A DNA stretch of 64,000 nt, from contig NW_027041861.1 of NCBI RefSeq assembly GCF_033297395.1, positions 1 through 64,000 of the forward strand. The letters run 5' to 3'. Each line of letters starts with the position of its first letter. Position 1 is the first letter of the stretch. A program made the position numbers and the translations under genes. Origin of the DNA: Canariomyces notabilis. Lineage: Eukaryota; Ascomycota; Sordariomycetes; Sordariales; Chaetomiaceae. Below, in pieces: positions 12,878 through 24,416 of the stretch. A model generated the notes under the pieces. The model did not search any database. It saw only the letters and a list, made by a program, of their open reading frames with translations, and was not told the origin of the DNA.

Positions 12878-13385
12878 CTATGTGCCCTGCTGACCGTCGA
12901 TTGCTCCGCTAACTAGGATCAGACTGGTTACCACCAGGTCAGTATGACTATCCTTCCCCACTGCTCTATATAAGTATCCACTTACTAAACTCGAAGCTGC
13001 CGTCGTTGTTGCCGATGCGCTCCGCGAGGTTGAGGTCTCTCCACTGAACGTTGCCCTCCACGTCCTTGAGACCAGCACGAAGGATAGGGACGGAGTCGTC
13101 GCCTTCGAGCGAGAAGCTGATGCCCTCGGCGCTGTGGGAGAAGTTCACTCCGCCCCACTCGAAAGAGCCTATAAGATAGGTTAGGTATCATAACATAAGC
13201 GCCAAGGTCTTCTTGTAGGATTTGAGTAGCAGTACGGGGCTGAGTTACACACCGTTTTCGTTACCAATGAACTGGTTGAGATCCATCTCGGCGTCAACCA
13301 GCTCGCCGTCGGCGTTCCTGAGACGGGCCCGAAGCATGTAGCCGTCATCGACACGGATGTCCTCGGCCGAAGCGTGGAACGACAT
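12878..13385 (-). CDS. Cyanovirin-N homology (CVNH) lectin
   Basis: This is a small cytosolic-type lectin of about 116 aa with the two-fold CVNH repeat. Exon 1 (13385-13253) encodes MSFHASAEDIRVDDG, the LRARLRN strand, and LNQFIGNENG. Intron 13252-13169 is GT-AG. Exon 2 (13168-12986) encodes the second repeat with NFSHSAEGISFSLEG, LNLAERIGNNDGSFEF. A perfect GTAAGT donor at 12985 and an acceptor CCTAG at 12914 allow a third exon (12912-12878) ending GAIDGQQGT; if the donor is not used, the frame simply stops at 12966 after KWILI. CVNH proteins bind mannose-type oligosaccharides; the fungal role is not settled. No signal peptide is present. A long inverted repeat lies about 180-280 nt upstream of the start codon. 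Confidence 0.88.
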
Positions 13386-13566
13386 TATGAGAATGAGACT
13401 GTGAGGACGAAGAGGTTGCGGGTGCTGGAAAGAAGGACAACTGGTGGAAGACGAGGCGCTTAGTAGTCGGCATGAGAGCGGGTTCGATGCCCGTATTTAA
13501 GCTTGTCGACGACAACAACGTTGCCTACCTACCGTACCCACAACGGACCATGCCATATTGCAGCAT

Positions 13567-13668
13567 GGGGTTTGTATGAGGCCTCCGCCCATCTGATTAC
13601 CTTGATCTCGCATCCGAGAGACCGAGAGACCGAGAAGAATCAGATGGACGGAGGCCTCATACAACCCC
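13567..13668. repeat. Inverted repeat (arms of 31-32 nt) upstream of the CVNH gene
   Basis: The left arm 13567-13598 and right arm 13638-13668 are reverse complements except for one T deletion and one mismatch. They share the core tatgaggcctcc / ggaggcctcata. The 39-nt spacer contains a short tandem repeat (gagagaccgagagaccgag). The structure could form a strong hairpin in RNA or DNA. It may be a footprint of a small inverted-repeat element or a regulatory hairpin. Confidence 0.8.
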
Positions 13669-14776
13669 ACCCATCACTCCACCTAGATCCGGCTCGGCAC
13701 TCCAGTTGTTGGAGGTTCATCAATTTCGAGCTGAAAACAACGCCGAGGCATAGTGAGTAGTCAACCAATCCCCCGCCCCGCCAAGTTGAGGGAGCTGTTG
13801 AAGATGATCTGATATTTGTGAGGTGGGTCCCTACAGTGGAAGAACAAGAACGACCAAGACTGTCAGAGAGGGAGGTAAGTGTCGATAATTATCGCATCGA
13901 TGTACGCCAGGCCTGGGAGTGCAATGTAAGGATGCCGTCCATCCGTGAGTGTTTGGCACCTGACAAGATTGATGTGGATAGTTACTCACCGTGGACGTGT
14001 ACTGATTCATTTCATCGTCCACATTCAGGCTTCTCTTCAACGCCACAGGCAAAACTCATCTCGCGGCGCCGATTTGCTATCCGTCGACCGGAAACCCGTT
14101 ACATATGTGCAAGATAGAAGACAGTTTGTCAGCAACCTTTCCGGTAAGCAACTACACTGTCGTGAACAAGGCCTAGGCGCTGTGTTAGCATGTCCTGAGA
14201 ACTCGAGGTATTCGAGGAGCTGGCGTCGGATCGACGATTGTAGTAGTACCTACCTACCTACCTGGGAGGTACTAGTACTCAGTATATTGGACTACTTGAG
14301 GCGGGATCAAAGGATTGGAATAAGCACTCTGGGTGTTCGATTACCTTGGCCTACCTCAGCCAATTTGACAGCTAAACCGTAATGCAGGATTGTCACACAG
14401 GATGAAGTTGTGATGAGGTGAGGCGCGGGGTGTACTGTACAATACAAGTGTACAGTACATACAGTAAACTTTTCCCAACGGCAGGAGCAGGTTTCTGTTT
14501 TTGAAGCTGAGAAGCGTCTGACACGGTGGCACTTTCCCTTCGTTTGGGTGACTCACTTGGGCTCAATGACCACATGCCACTCAATGATTTTCCCCTCCAT
14601 TATCATTTCCATGAATTGAGCGTCTACACCTACTCGTCGTCAAAGCCAAGCGTAAGAGCCATAAGAGAAACACAAGGAATTCCCTCGAAACAATCATGGG
14701 TATCTAATTCCGCATCCTCGCCTCGCCGTTTGGCTCTGGATCCACCAGGACTGCAGCCTAACCAGAGTCTACAGGC
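13669..14776. other. Intergenic, no gene recognised
   Basis: No family is recognised. A short inverted repeat (tgtactgtac at 14431-14440 with gtacagtaca at 14450-14459) and a run of tacc units near 14250-14262 are present. The right end should hold the leucyl-tRNA synthetase promoter. Confidence 0.4.
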
Positions 14777-17700
14777 ATGGGTACCAACCTTGACGCGCTG
14801 CCTCCTCCAGTCCTGGACGCGGACGCGAACTCTCACGGGACAATGAAGATTGGAAATGTATGGCCCCACCGTCTCGGCGTCTTAGCCATACCTTACCCGT
14901 TGGTAGACCGAAAAGAGGGATATCCTCAGAGCGATCGAGAAGAAATACCAAATGCTCTGGCAACAGGAAAAGGTGTTCGAGTCCGATGCGCCGCCATGCT
15001 CAGAATATCCGCTGGACTCGATATCAGCAGATGAGCTGCGACTCGAGGTGCCCAAATTCTTTGGTCAGTAGCCCCGTTTGCCCACCATTTGCGGCAGACG
15101 CTGACCTACCTCGACTCAGGAACCATGGCATACCCGCAGGTCGACCTCGCTTCTCCCCATGACACCTCCTGCTAATAGACTCTCAGTTACGTGAATGGCG
15201 TTCCGCATCTGGGCCATGGCTTTACTATTTCCAAAGTGGATTTCACCACCCGTGCTGCAAGAGCCCAGGGCACAAACACGCTGTATCCTCAGGGGTACCA
15301 CGCAACGGGCATGCCGATTAAGGCCTGCGCAGACAAACTTACAAACGAGATCGCCATGTTTGGAAAGACGTTCGCCGCCTATGATGAGAGCGACGTCCCC
15401 GAGGCTTCGGGCAGTGATGCAGTGCCTCTGGCCCAGTCCAAGGCCGATGTCACCAAGTTCACCAACCTGAAGAAAGGTAGAGTTTCGCGCCCTGACTAGC
15501 GATAGCAGCCTCTAATGACTCCGCAGGTAAGGCGGCACTGAAATCTGGCAAGGGAAAGTATCAGTTTCAAGTCATGATGTCGCTGGGCATCCCTCGCGAG
15601 GAGATTCACAAATTTGCCGATGCCAACTACTGGCTACACTATTTTCCCCAGTTGTGGCAGCAGCATCTGACCGAGTTCGGCTGTGGTATCGACTGGCGTC
15701 GCAGCTTCATTACAACCGACATCAACCCATACTACGACTCTTTCGTACGGTGGCAGATGCGCCGGTTGAGAAACCTTGGGAAGATCCGCTTCGGAAAGCG
15801 CTACACGGCCTATTCTCCGAAAGATGGTCAGCCATGCCTGGATCACGACCGTTCTTCTGGTGAGGGCGTCCTGGTCCAAGAATACGTCGCTTTGAAGTGC
15901 AGGGTCGTGAAGTGGTCTGCGCCGGTCCAAGAGATTATTTCATCAGGCACCAGCATCCCAGACAATGCCCAAGTCTTCATGATCCCAGCAACTCTACGAC
16001 CAGAGACCATGTATGGCCAAACAAATCTCTTCATCTCACCCAACATCTCGTACGGCATCTTCAGGGTTTCTGACACAGTCTTCTATCTCGCCACAAACAG
16101 AGCCGCACGCAACATGGCTTTTCAAGGCATTTTTCCCGACTGGGGACATGCCCCCAAGGTCATGGAAATACAGGGTTCGCATCTGATCGGTTCAGCTGTT
16201 CACGCTCCACTCAGCATTCGGGACGTCGTTTACGTGATTTCCATGGACACGATCAAGGAAACGAAGGGAACGGGCGTGGTTACGTCCGTGCCCTCGGACA
16301 GCCCAGACGACTACGCCATGACGCGTGAGTTGTTCAGAAAGGCAAAGTTCTATGGACTCGATCCTCAATGGGTCTGTCAGGATATCTTTCCCATAATTGA
16401 CACACCCGAATACGGCAATACGATAGCCCCGGCTCTCGTCGATAAGCTGAAGATCAACTCGCCAAAAGACGAACGGCAGCTCCTCAAGGCCAAGGAGCTG
16501 GCCTACAAGATAGGATTCTATCAGGGCACCATGATCTACGGGCCGTTTACCGGGATGTCGGTTCAGGAGGCGAAATCGCGTGTTCGCCAGCAGCTCCTGG
16601 ACTCGGGAGATGCCTTTGTCTATTGCGAGCCTGATGGCTTGGTGATCTCTCGCTCGGGTGATGAGTGTGTTGCGGCATTTCTCGATCAGTGGTATTTGAC
16701 ATATGGTGTGGACGAGGCTTGGAGGAGCGAGACTCTAGGCCACCTTCTCAACCAGGATGGGCTCGGCTTCAACTGTTTCAACACGGTCACAAAGCACTCG
16801 CTCCAACAAACGTTTGGGTGGATGAACGAGTGGTCCGTCACTCGCCAGTATGGACTGGGCACAGACTTACCTTGGGATCCATCTCAGATGGTGGAGGGCC
16901 TGTCCGATTCCACCATCTACATGGCGTATTACACCGTCGCACACTACTTGCATTCCGACATCTACGGAAGACAGCTTGGGAGTGCGGGTATCAAGGCTTC
17001 ACAGATGACGGATGGTGTATGGGAGTACATTTTCGCTCTTGCCGATGGAGTACAGAGTGACATCCCGAAGGACACTCTCGATGCCATGCGAAGGGAGTTC
17101 ATTTACTGGTACCCCTTGGATGTCCGCATCAGCGGAAAGGACCTGGTCAACAATCACCTAATCTTCTTTCTCTACATCCACCAGGCTATCTGGGGAAAAA
17201 CAGTCACCAAACTTACTTCCAAGGGGCATTAGGCTCAATGGCCATCTAATGCTGAACGGAGAGAAGATGAGCAAGAGCACAGGAAACTTTCTCTCCCTTA
17301 CCAGCGCAGTACAGAAGTTTGGGCGGATGCCACTCGAATCGCGCTGGCCGACGGCGGAGTGGCATCGACGACGCCAATTTCGAGGAGACAACCGCCAACG
17401 CCACAATCCTGAAGCTCTATGAGCTGAAAAGATGGATCGAGAACGTCATCCATTACCCACGGCTGCTGAAAGCCGACGAGGAGTTTAGCCATGTCAGGGT
17501 CGCAGAAAAGCTAGATAGTGTCGCCTCCATTCAAAGAACAGGTGCCAGGACATTCTGGGACATGCTATTTTTGAACGACCTGAGCATATTGATCCGTCAA
17601 GCTGTCCAAGCATACCGGTTGTGAGTCCAAGCTCGCCTCGTTGCCAAATCTGGCACTAATAGCAAACAGGACGAATTTCAAGGCGGTGCTCAAGTTTGGC

Positions 17701-18551
17701 TTCTATGACTTCACTGCCGCCCGTGATAGTTATCGTGCAGCCTCCCATGCAGCGTCGATCGGGATGCATCATGAGTGCGTCCGATACTGCGTCGGATGCC
17801 AGGCGCTCATGATGTGTGTCTCTGCACCGCATTGGGCAGATTACGTCTGGAGAGAGATTCTGTTGAAAGTAGGTGAATCTGAAGTGCAAGGCTGAGAGGA
17901 TATAGTCTCTCACCGACATATGTTCTTCGAATAGCACTAACTCGTTTTCTGCAGCCTTCTACAATCCAGCTTGAACCTTTCCCTGAGGTGCCTGAGCCCA
18001 GCCGGGAGCTTGAATCAATTTCCGACTACATTAGGAAAACAACAACTCGTGTCTTAGCGGCCCACGCGGCTCAGCAAAAGCGCCTAGCGAAGGGGAAAGG
18101 GGTGCTTTTTGATCCTGGCAAGGACAAGTACCTCAACATCTACGTGGCAAAGTCCTGGCCCTCATGGCAGAAACGATATATTGATCTCGTTCGAGACATG
18201 TTCGAGGGCATCACCTTGGATGTCAAGAGCGTGGCAAAGCAGGTGGAAAAGACGGATATAAAGAGGGCTTTGCCCTTTGTCCAGGAGCTCAAGCGTAAAT
18301 TGGAATCCGGAGAGGCACCTAACGCCGTGCTTGATAGGACCTTGGCTTTTGACGAGACAGTGGTTTTGCAGGAACTGGTGCCGGTCTTACAGTCGACTGT
18401 GCCAGGTCTCAAGGCGGTGAAAGTAATTGTTATGGAAGAGCAAAGCCAAAACGGAGGGAAATCAGGTGAGAAGATCACAGCAAGCGGCATCCCGCAAATC
18501 GCAAGCTCAGCGGAACCGGGTAACCCCGCGTTTGAGTTTCACAACGTGTGA
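14777..18551 (+). pseudogene. Cytosolic leucyl-tRNA synthetase copy, frameshifted near the KMSKS loop
   Basis: The enzyme charges tRNA-Leu with leucine. Most of the class I protein is readable: exon 1 14777-14857 (GTMKIGN), exon 2 14907-15063 (KRDILRAIEKKY), a tiny exon 15120-15135, exon 4 15187-15476 (VNGVPHLGHGFTISK, the HIGH signature), exon 5 from 15527 (editing-domain motifs TLRPETMYGQT and GTGVVTSVPSDSPDDY; DAMRREF), then exons 17670-17868 and 17955-18551 with the fungal/archaeal-type C-terminal extension. The exon 3 donor fits the protein (AYPYVNG) only as CC|GCAGGT, a GC donor. The frame shifts near 17190-17225, where TAG at 17230 would end the protein, then again near 17322 and 17359; EKMSKSTGN lies in the middle frame. 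As written, a full enzyme cannot be made. The remaining exons look constrained, so either the damage is recent or this short stretch contains sequence errors. Many positions differ from usual fungal LeuRS, which suggests a second, divergent copy. Confidence 0.82.
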
Positions 18552-18731
18552 CGGAAGGGCATGGTAGCTCGAGAAGGAACCAGAGGATGAGCCGGGAGGT
18601 CGTCACCTGAGCGGCGGCACGACTTTTCGAGAGTTTGACAACACATGCATCTAGCGAGGAATTTTGCATGGTCGATGTTATATCCGCGGCGAGCTAGAGC
18701 TTCGCAACTCTCACCTCCTCTCGTAGTGCTC

Positions 18732-19461
18732 CTATTTCCTATACCACATCCTGGTAATCTTTGTCTTGCGCATCTTCCTCTGTAGCTGAAAGACGCCATA
18801 CATGAGCGCCTCGGCCGTCGGGGGGCAGCCGGGAACATAAACATCGACCGGCACGATTCTATCGACGCCTCGAACGACCGAGTAGCTGTAGTGGTAGTAG
18901 CCGCCGCCGTTGGCGCACGAGCCCATCGAGATGACCCAGCGCGGTTCGGGCATCTGGTCGTAGCACTGGCGGACCGCGGGCGCCATCTTGTTGGTCACGG
19001 TGCCCGCCACGATCATTACGTCGGCCTGGCGCGGCGACGCCCGGAAGATGATGCCCAGACGGTCCTGGTCGTAGCGCGGCATCGACACGTGCATCATCTC
19101 GATTCCGCAGCATGCCAGGCCGAACGTCAGCGGCCACAGGGAGCCCTGCCTGGCCCAGTTGACGAGGCCGTCGAGGGATGTGCTGGTAGATGCAAGTTGA
19201 TGCGTCTCAGTACTTGTATACTCTTGAGCAGCAAACAAGTAGGAACACCAACAGTACGTATTCTGCCAGAGCAGACGGCTTTTTCTCCGTTGATAGTGCG
19301 GTGGTGGTCGTGGCAGCGGCGGGCAGGGGTGATCTCTCGGGACGTGTAGATGGGGCTTTTCCAGAGTAATACCGATATCTCTGGCTTATACCTGTCGAGA
19401 TGACAGGCAAAGGAGCACGTCTGGCTGCTGGCAAGCGTTTGGTGAGAGTATGACGGTACAT
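18732..19461 (-). CDS. NDUFS7: NADH:ubiquinone oxidoreductase 20 kDa subunit (PSST/NuoB), mitochondrial
   Basis: The PSST subunit carries iron-sulphur cluster N2 at the quinone site of complex I. Exon 1 (19461-19258) encodes 68 residues with an Arg-rich mitochondrial presequence (MYRHTLTKRLPAARRAPL). Exon 2 ends at 18732 with the conserved end KITRMWYRK. Cluster ligands are all visible: the Cys pair in GLACCGIEMMH, Cys in MGSCANGG and Cys in VPGCPPTAEAL. The donor at 19257 (TAC|GTACTG) is clear. The acceptor is less so: 19206 (exon 2 from 19205, total about 225 aa, close to the usual length) or 19221 would both keep the frame. CCGIEMMHVSMPRYD and RGVDRIVP differ from the usual fungal CCAVEMMH and RGCDRIVP, so this may be a divergent or second copy. 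It converges on the LeuRS copy, 180 nt away. Confidence 0.88.
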
Positions 19462-20247
19462 GTTGGAATCGGATCGTGTCTCGTGCCTTGGGTTAAGCAG
19501 GTGTAGCTTGAGGGAAGTAGTAAGCTCTCGTAGAAAACCACACCCATTCTGCTCATCCAGGGCTCTCCGGCCCTTGCAGGGCGCCTTCGCAGAGGGACCG
19601 AGGACCTGGAGTGGTAAGACGGTCGGGGGAATGGGCGGTAGTTCGACATTTTCGAGCCCTACCAAGACCCGTATACTTCCAGGTTAGGAAAGCAGAGCGA
19701 CCCACTAGTACCCTGTAAATTCCGAAAAATCCCATATGCATGCACCCCGTGACCCCGTCACTGTTAGCCTGTCAGGGACTCTTAGGTAAACCGCTCAAAG
19801 CTGTTTACTCCCATCCATCCCTTATTTGTTGCACCCAGTAGTATATGCTCCTACTTATTCCGAGATCTATTCCCTGTCGAGCATGTTTCAGCCATTTCCA
19901 GTCCCGGATCCGAAACTCGCACTCAGCTGCACTTCGCCGGTTCGGATCCAATCCCGCTTTGCTAGAAAATCAAGTCTATATACTGCACAAATCCAGTAGT
20001 TGTCACTTACACACATTGTGGGTACCCCTTGCACGCGCCTCCTTGACCTATACCAACAGAAATTGATGGTGTAGTCGTTTTCCCCGGGGTAAGGTTTTGG
20101 AGGAGGACCCCTGAAGGGACACATCTGCATTTTGGAACGTACCCTGCAGATGGCAATTTTCCAAGCAACCTCGCAGCTATCTGGTCGTTCTCCAGTCCAT
20201 CTCATATCCTGATTGAGGTGTTGCCTTGTGGTGACGGCAATCGTCGT
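19462..20247. other. Intergenic, no gene recognised
   Basis: The short frames show no known motif. The left end should contain the PSST promoter; an overlapping open frame continues upstream of the chosen ATG to 19665 but its leader is not mitochondrial-like. Confidence 0.4.
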
Positions 20248-23229
20248 TCAGGGCTGGCCCCAAAGTCCCTTCATGGTTACCCCCTCCCTCACTTTGACGC
20301 CCTTTGTGACTTTCTCCCCTGTATCCACTCGCCAGATGGCCACTTCCCAACCCCCTTCATCCTTGATCTTTTGCATGAAGTCGGTTCTGCACCAGAACGA
20401 TGCGGTTCGAGTGGCCGAAGCGAACTTGATTGTGTTGAAGACATGGACGCACTCGTCCAAGAGCAGAACCTCCCAGCCCGCCATCCCTTCATCGTGTCGA
20501 AGAAAGTACCATAGATCCCCGCTCGGAAGGCCGGGTGCAACATCATCGCTCAAGAAAACAAGTACAAAGTGCGGGGTGCGAAGATAGGTGTCTATGAAGG
20601 GCGGGAAATCAACGGTGAACTCGGCGATATCCGTGGGAGATACAAGCTTCCCCGGCGAAGTAATCAGCCCAAATGGCATCAGCTGACTCCATATACTGAG
20701 GAGCGTCGTGAACTGAGCCGTCCAAGGGACAACTGTCAACTCCTGCATAGGTTCAGAGTTGCCATCGATGTCCCTTGGGTGGGTTACCTCATCACTGGGA
20801 GGACGAGCAGACGTTGTAATGGTCCCCTCGCAAATGGATGAGAGAATTCCAGCCAGCCAGTGAGCGGGATAGCCAATCTCGGCCAAGTGGGAGACCAAAC
20901 GTAGAAAGGCAGTCAAATTGAGAGGCGAGTAGACTGGCCGGTCGGTGAACTTCTCACGAGGGAACGGAAGGCAGATCTTGAGAAAGAAGCCAAACAACCA
21001 CTTCTCGAGGGCTTGCCTGGACATCATGCCCTTGCCGTGTGAAAGTTTTCGAGCTGGAAGTCCCTCCCACTCCCAATAGCCTTCCAACATGAAAGGCTCT
21101 TTGTCCAAAAGATCCACTGGATCCGTGTTTCTCCGAATCATGGAGAAACGATCAGCAATCTGCTCATTTTTGTACATCAGGAGATATTCGGCTTGGAAGT
21201 GATCGTGAGATTCGAACATGGGCGGGTTGAGGAGATTGTTGAACTTGAGTCTCGACGGCCTGTCTTCGCGTAGCCGTGGACGACCGTACATGGCCACCGT
21301 GAACAGTCCTCCTACATAATCACTAATATGCAGGTTAGCCTAGGGGTCGCGGATCTGCTTGCCAAGCCTTGAAGACTCACGGGATGTTGCTCATATGGAT
21401 TCGGTCATATGTGCGAGGGAATCCAGAAGGATCAATGCCTCCCGATGGCTGCGACCGGCTATTGAGGCAGTTCCAACGAAGCCGTTCCAGCGTATCACTC
21501 ATCTCCGCCGCCATAGCCTCTATCGTCAGCCGTGGGTGGAGCTTCTGTATGGAGAGGCCAACAAACGAGAGGATCTCTCCAATCGTAGCAAGTACTCCTC
21601 CCTCTCCGAGTCCGTGGCCAGGTGCGAGCATCTTGGCTAGCTGGATCGGGTCGCCCTGAATACCGGGAACCTTGTCGTCTTCAGTACCCCGACCCATTGC
21701 CCACAATTGTCCCGGTGTCATACGGCTTTGGTACAGCTCTTCCGTTCTGACCGAGGATTCGATATGATCAAAGTCGATCAACGTCCAGTTGGTAACCCAG
21801 GATGCATCTATATGATCGGAAAGCCGCTTTGCCGCGTCTTTCGAGCCCGCGTTGTATTCCTGCATGAGCGCAACGAGCGGAGGGTCGCGACGCTCGGCGA
21901 AGTCGGTGGATGGAAGCACGAGGCACAGCTCGTCAAAGCATTTGCGGTCGTTTTTGTAGCGTTCTGGGGTCTCATCGTCAGACATAGGTATGAGATTTCC
22001 AAACACCATCCTCGCCTTGAGTTTCTCCCTCCGAAGTCTGTTCTTGACTGCGTGTCTGACAGCTGGCACGCGGTAGTAGCTGGCGTCCAGTGGTTTCTGC
22101 CATTGTCTCAAGACATGTGCAACCTTTTTTCGAGTAGATGCCGGCACATACAGCCAGTCAAACAGCTCCTCGTCCGTCTCCATGGCGGGAAGTAGCGCTT
22201 CGATGTGGTCCTGGACCTTCTCGATGACAGCAGCAGGGACGACAGATCCCGCGAAGATGTATGCCATGATAATTGGCAAATCCTCAATCCATGGAACCTT
22301 TCTGACATGCAGTTCGCACCAGGTCATTATCATGTCGAAAAAAGATGAGTGTTCGGGCAATGGCTGCCGGCCTGAGGTCTACTAGCGTTATATGGACATT
22401 CTTGCAAACATCCTTTCGTGTCTTTATCTCCTTGGACGCCATCGCGAGAAGCGTTATGAAGACGTGGCGAGCGTCACCACTGCCGCAAAACATTGAGGAT
22501 ACAGTGTCATCGGGCGAACAAGCATTGGCCAAGGCATCGCCCCACAGCGGTTCTGATATGTCGTGTCCGACAGCGTAGTATTCTGGTATGTCATCTCTGG
22601 AGGTAGCTCGGAGTCAGCAGCCAGATACTGTCAAACATGCAAGAGGTGTGGGATCTCTGAGCGTCTAACGTACAAGGGAGTCTGAAATCGAGGTATACGG
22701 TCGAATACCAACTGTCGATGGCTTGCCAGGCTTTCAGAGGACAGTGTCCAGTCAACAAGAACATCTAAGCTTCGGCAGGCGGAATTCTTGGTCTTCTCGT
22801 CCCGTATCTCGTCAATGATCTTACGGGCGTCATCGAACCGTGATTCGTGCATGTAGCATTTCAGCAGCCGCTCATAGAGCGTCTGCTTCTTGCGGGCAGC
22901 GACATCGTCGGATCCGCCGTTCTTGATCAGATTCAAGGCATTGAGCAAGTATTCGATGGCCATGCCGTATTGGCCCTGTTCAAACTTGACACTGGACAGG
23001 TTTGAGACGGGCGCTGCTTCGCCCGGCGCGAGAACGGCAGCCTTTTTGTACTCGATCTCGGCTATGAGCCTCAGTGTGTGAGCGGCGGCAACTCCAGCAT
23101 GTGCATAGAAGGGTCATGGGGTTGAAGAGTTTACCTTCATCTAATTTACCCTGCTTGTAGGTATAGTTCATTGCCTCGTTTTCTCGCGTGGTCTGCGGAG
23201 ATGGCCGGTTTGTCGTCCTTGGTGGCCAT
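20248..23229 (-). CDS. TPR-containing DUF4470 protein, one homopolymer frameshift
   Basis: Exons are 23229-23150, 23069-22674, 22596-21381 and 21322-20248, about 921 aa if one extra base is ignored. The N-terminus (SADHARKRGNELYLQAG) and APVSNLSSVKFEQGQYGMAI form a TPR-like helical array. It is followed by IPEYYAVGHDISEPLWG and the DUF4470 signature FCGSGDARHVFITLL with ITLVDLRPAAIARTLI. The frame breaks in a run of six T on the coding strand (A6 on + at 22338-22343): with five T the protein reads TLIFFDMIMTWCELH and continues to the end. The rest is a long helical domain typical of the fungal DUF4470/MYND-associated family. Function is unknown; related proteins are lineage-expanded in fungi. 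All other splice junctions keep phase. Intron 1 could be drawn differently because GKLDEGK is also readable there. Confidence 0.82.
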
Positions 23230-24416
23230 TTCGGTTTTCGCCAGCCGAAGGGAACTATGCAAGACAAACGATTCGATGAGGAGCACTGCAAAGCGCAGGC
23301 AGCAACAGTGGGTAAGAATTTGGAGGTGAAGGAAGCTAAGGACTCGGATTGAAGAAGCCCGACGAAGCCCAACGCACCCGTTCTGCCGTTGCTCCTTCCT
23401 CCTCAACGGAGACTGGCAGTTCTTGTAGTTGAAACGAGTTAGACCGCCATTCTAGATTTTGACGCTAACCTTAGCTGAAACAATCAGATAAATACACGTA
23501 CCGGTGTGTACCTAGGTGGAGCACTGGAGATCGTGGGATCGCGTATCAAACGCAACCTTTGCAAACGCGGAAAAGCTCAACTCGTTTTTGAAGATTTTTC
23601 AAGGTTCACGCACACATCCACGACTCCAATCTTCAGGCTCGAATGCATCTGGCTTACAGCAAGAAACATTTTTCGACGACCTTGTAGTTCTCTTGCCCTC
23701 ATTGACACCTACCTATTCACTGTGATGCAATCCATAATTTTTGGGGCATTACTGCACGGCGGTCAATGTCTTCGCGGGCGGGGAACGGTCTGGTGGGCGT
23801 CGGGGTCGATGATTCCCGGAAAACGGGGACACCACTGCATGAACGCACCGCTTCCGCAAACGAGAATCTCCGACTGGAGGCAGCCAGCCTTATGTTGTGC
23901 AAACCGAGCTTCGCAGACGTGCAGCCGTCACGGGCGCATTGGTGCTAGCATGCGATGCAAGGCTTGGGACCACCTTAAACACCAAGGTTCTGATATATCT
24001 TTCAGCCAGATTGGATCCGTGGCAGATGAACGAACGCCATGAAGCAAACACCCCAAACCATCGGGCCGAATTAACAAAAATACCAAAATCTACTGGGCAG
24101 TCGATGACTTGCTGACCCCTGAGCCTTGAATACCGTGGACAGGATTGAAGAGCAAACAACAGAGGTGCAAAGAAATCTTCAACAACCGCTCGAGTGGAGC
24201 ATTGTTCAATTGCAATTAACTACCTAGCTAGGTCAGACCGCACATGATGAAGCGATTCGCGAATGGAAAGAAACACAATAGGTACAGTTAACGTACTACT
24301 GTTGCGGAACTGAATGAGAGTCTGCAGTGGTTGCAGGTAACACGACACATCTGATGCTACAATTACCACTACCTATAGAGCGGGGAGAGCGTCTCAGACT
24401 CCTGGCAACTTCAAAA
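23230..24416. other. Intergenic, no convincing gene
   Basis: A 178-codon open frame (23506-24042, +) and overlapping frames on the other strand show no family resemblance and unremarkable composition. The left end should hold the DUF4470 gene promoter. Confidence 0.35.

Noticed and set aside
13450..13500. tRNA-like B box (gggttcgatgccc)
   Set aside because: No matching A box, anticodon stem or acceptor stem can be drawn. Other B-box-like words near 37880 and 54665 fail the same test.
23506..24042. 178-codon open frame on +
   Set aside because: No domain, signal peptide or splice context; overlapping frames on the other strand are of similar length.
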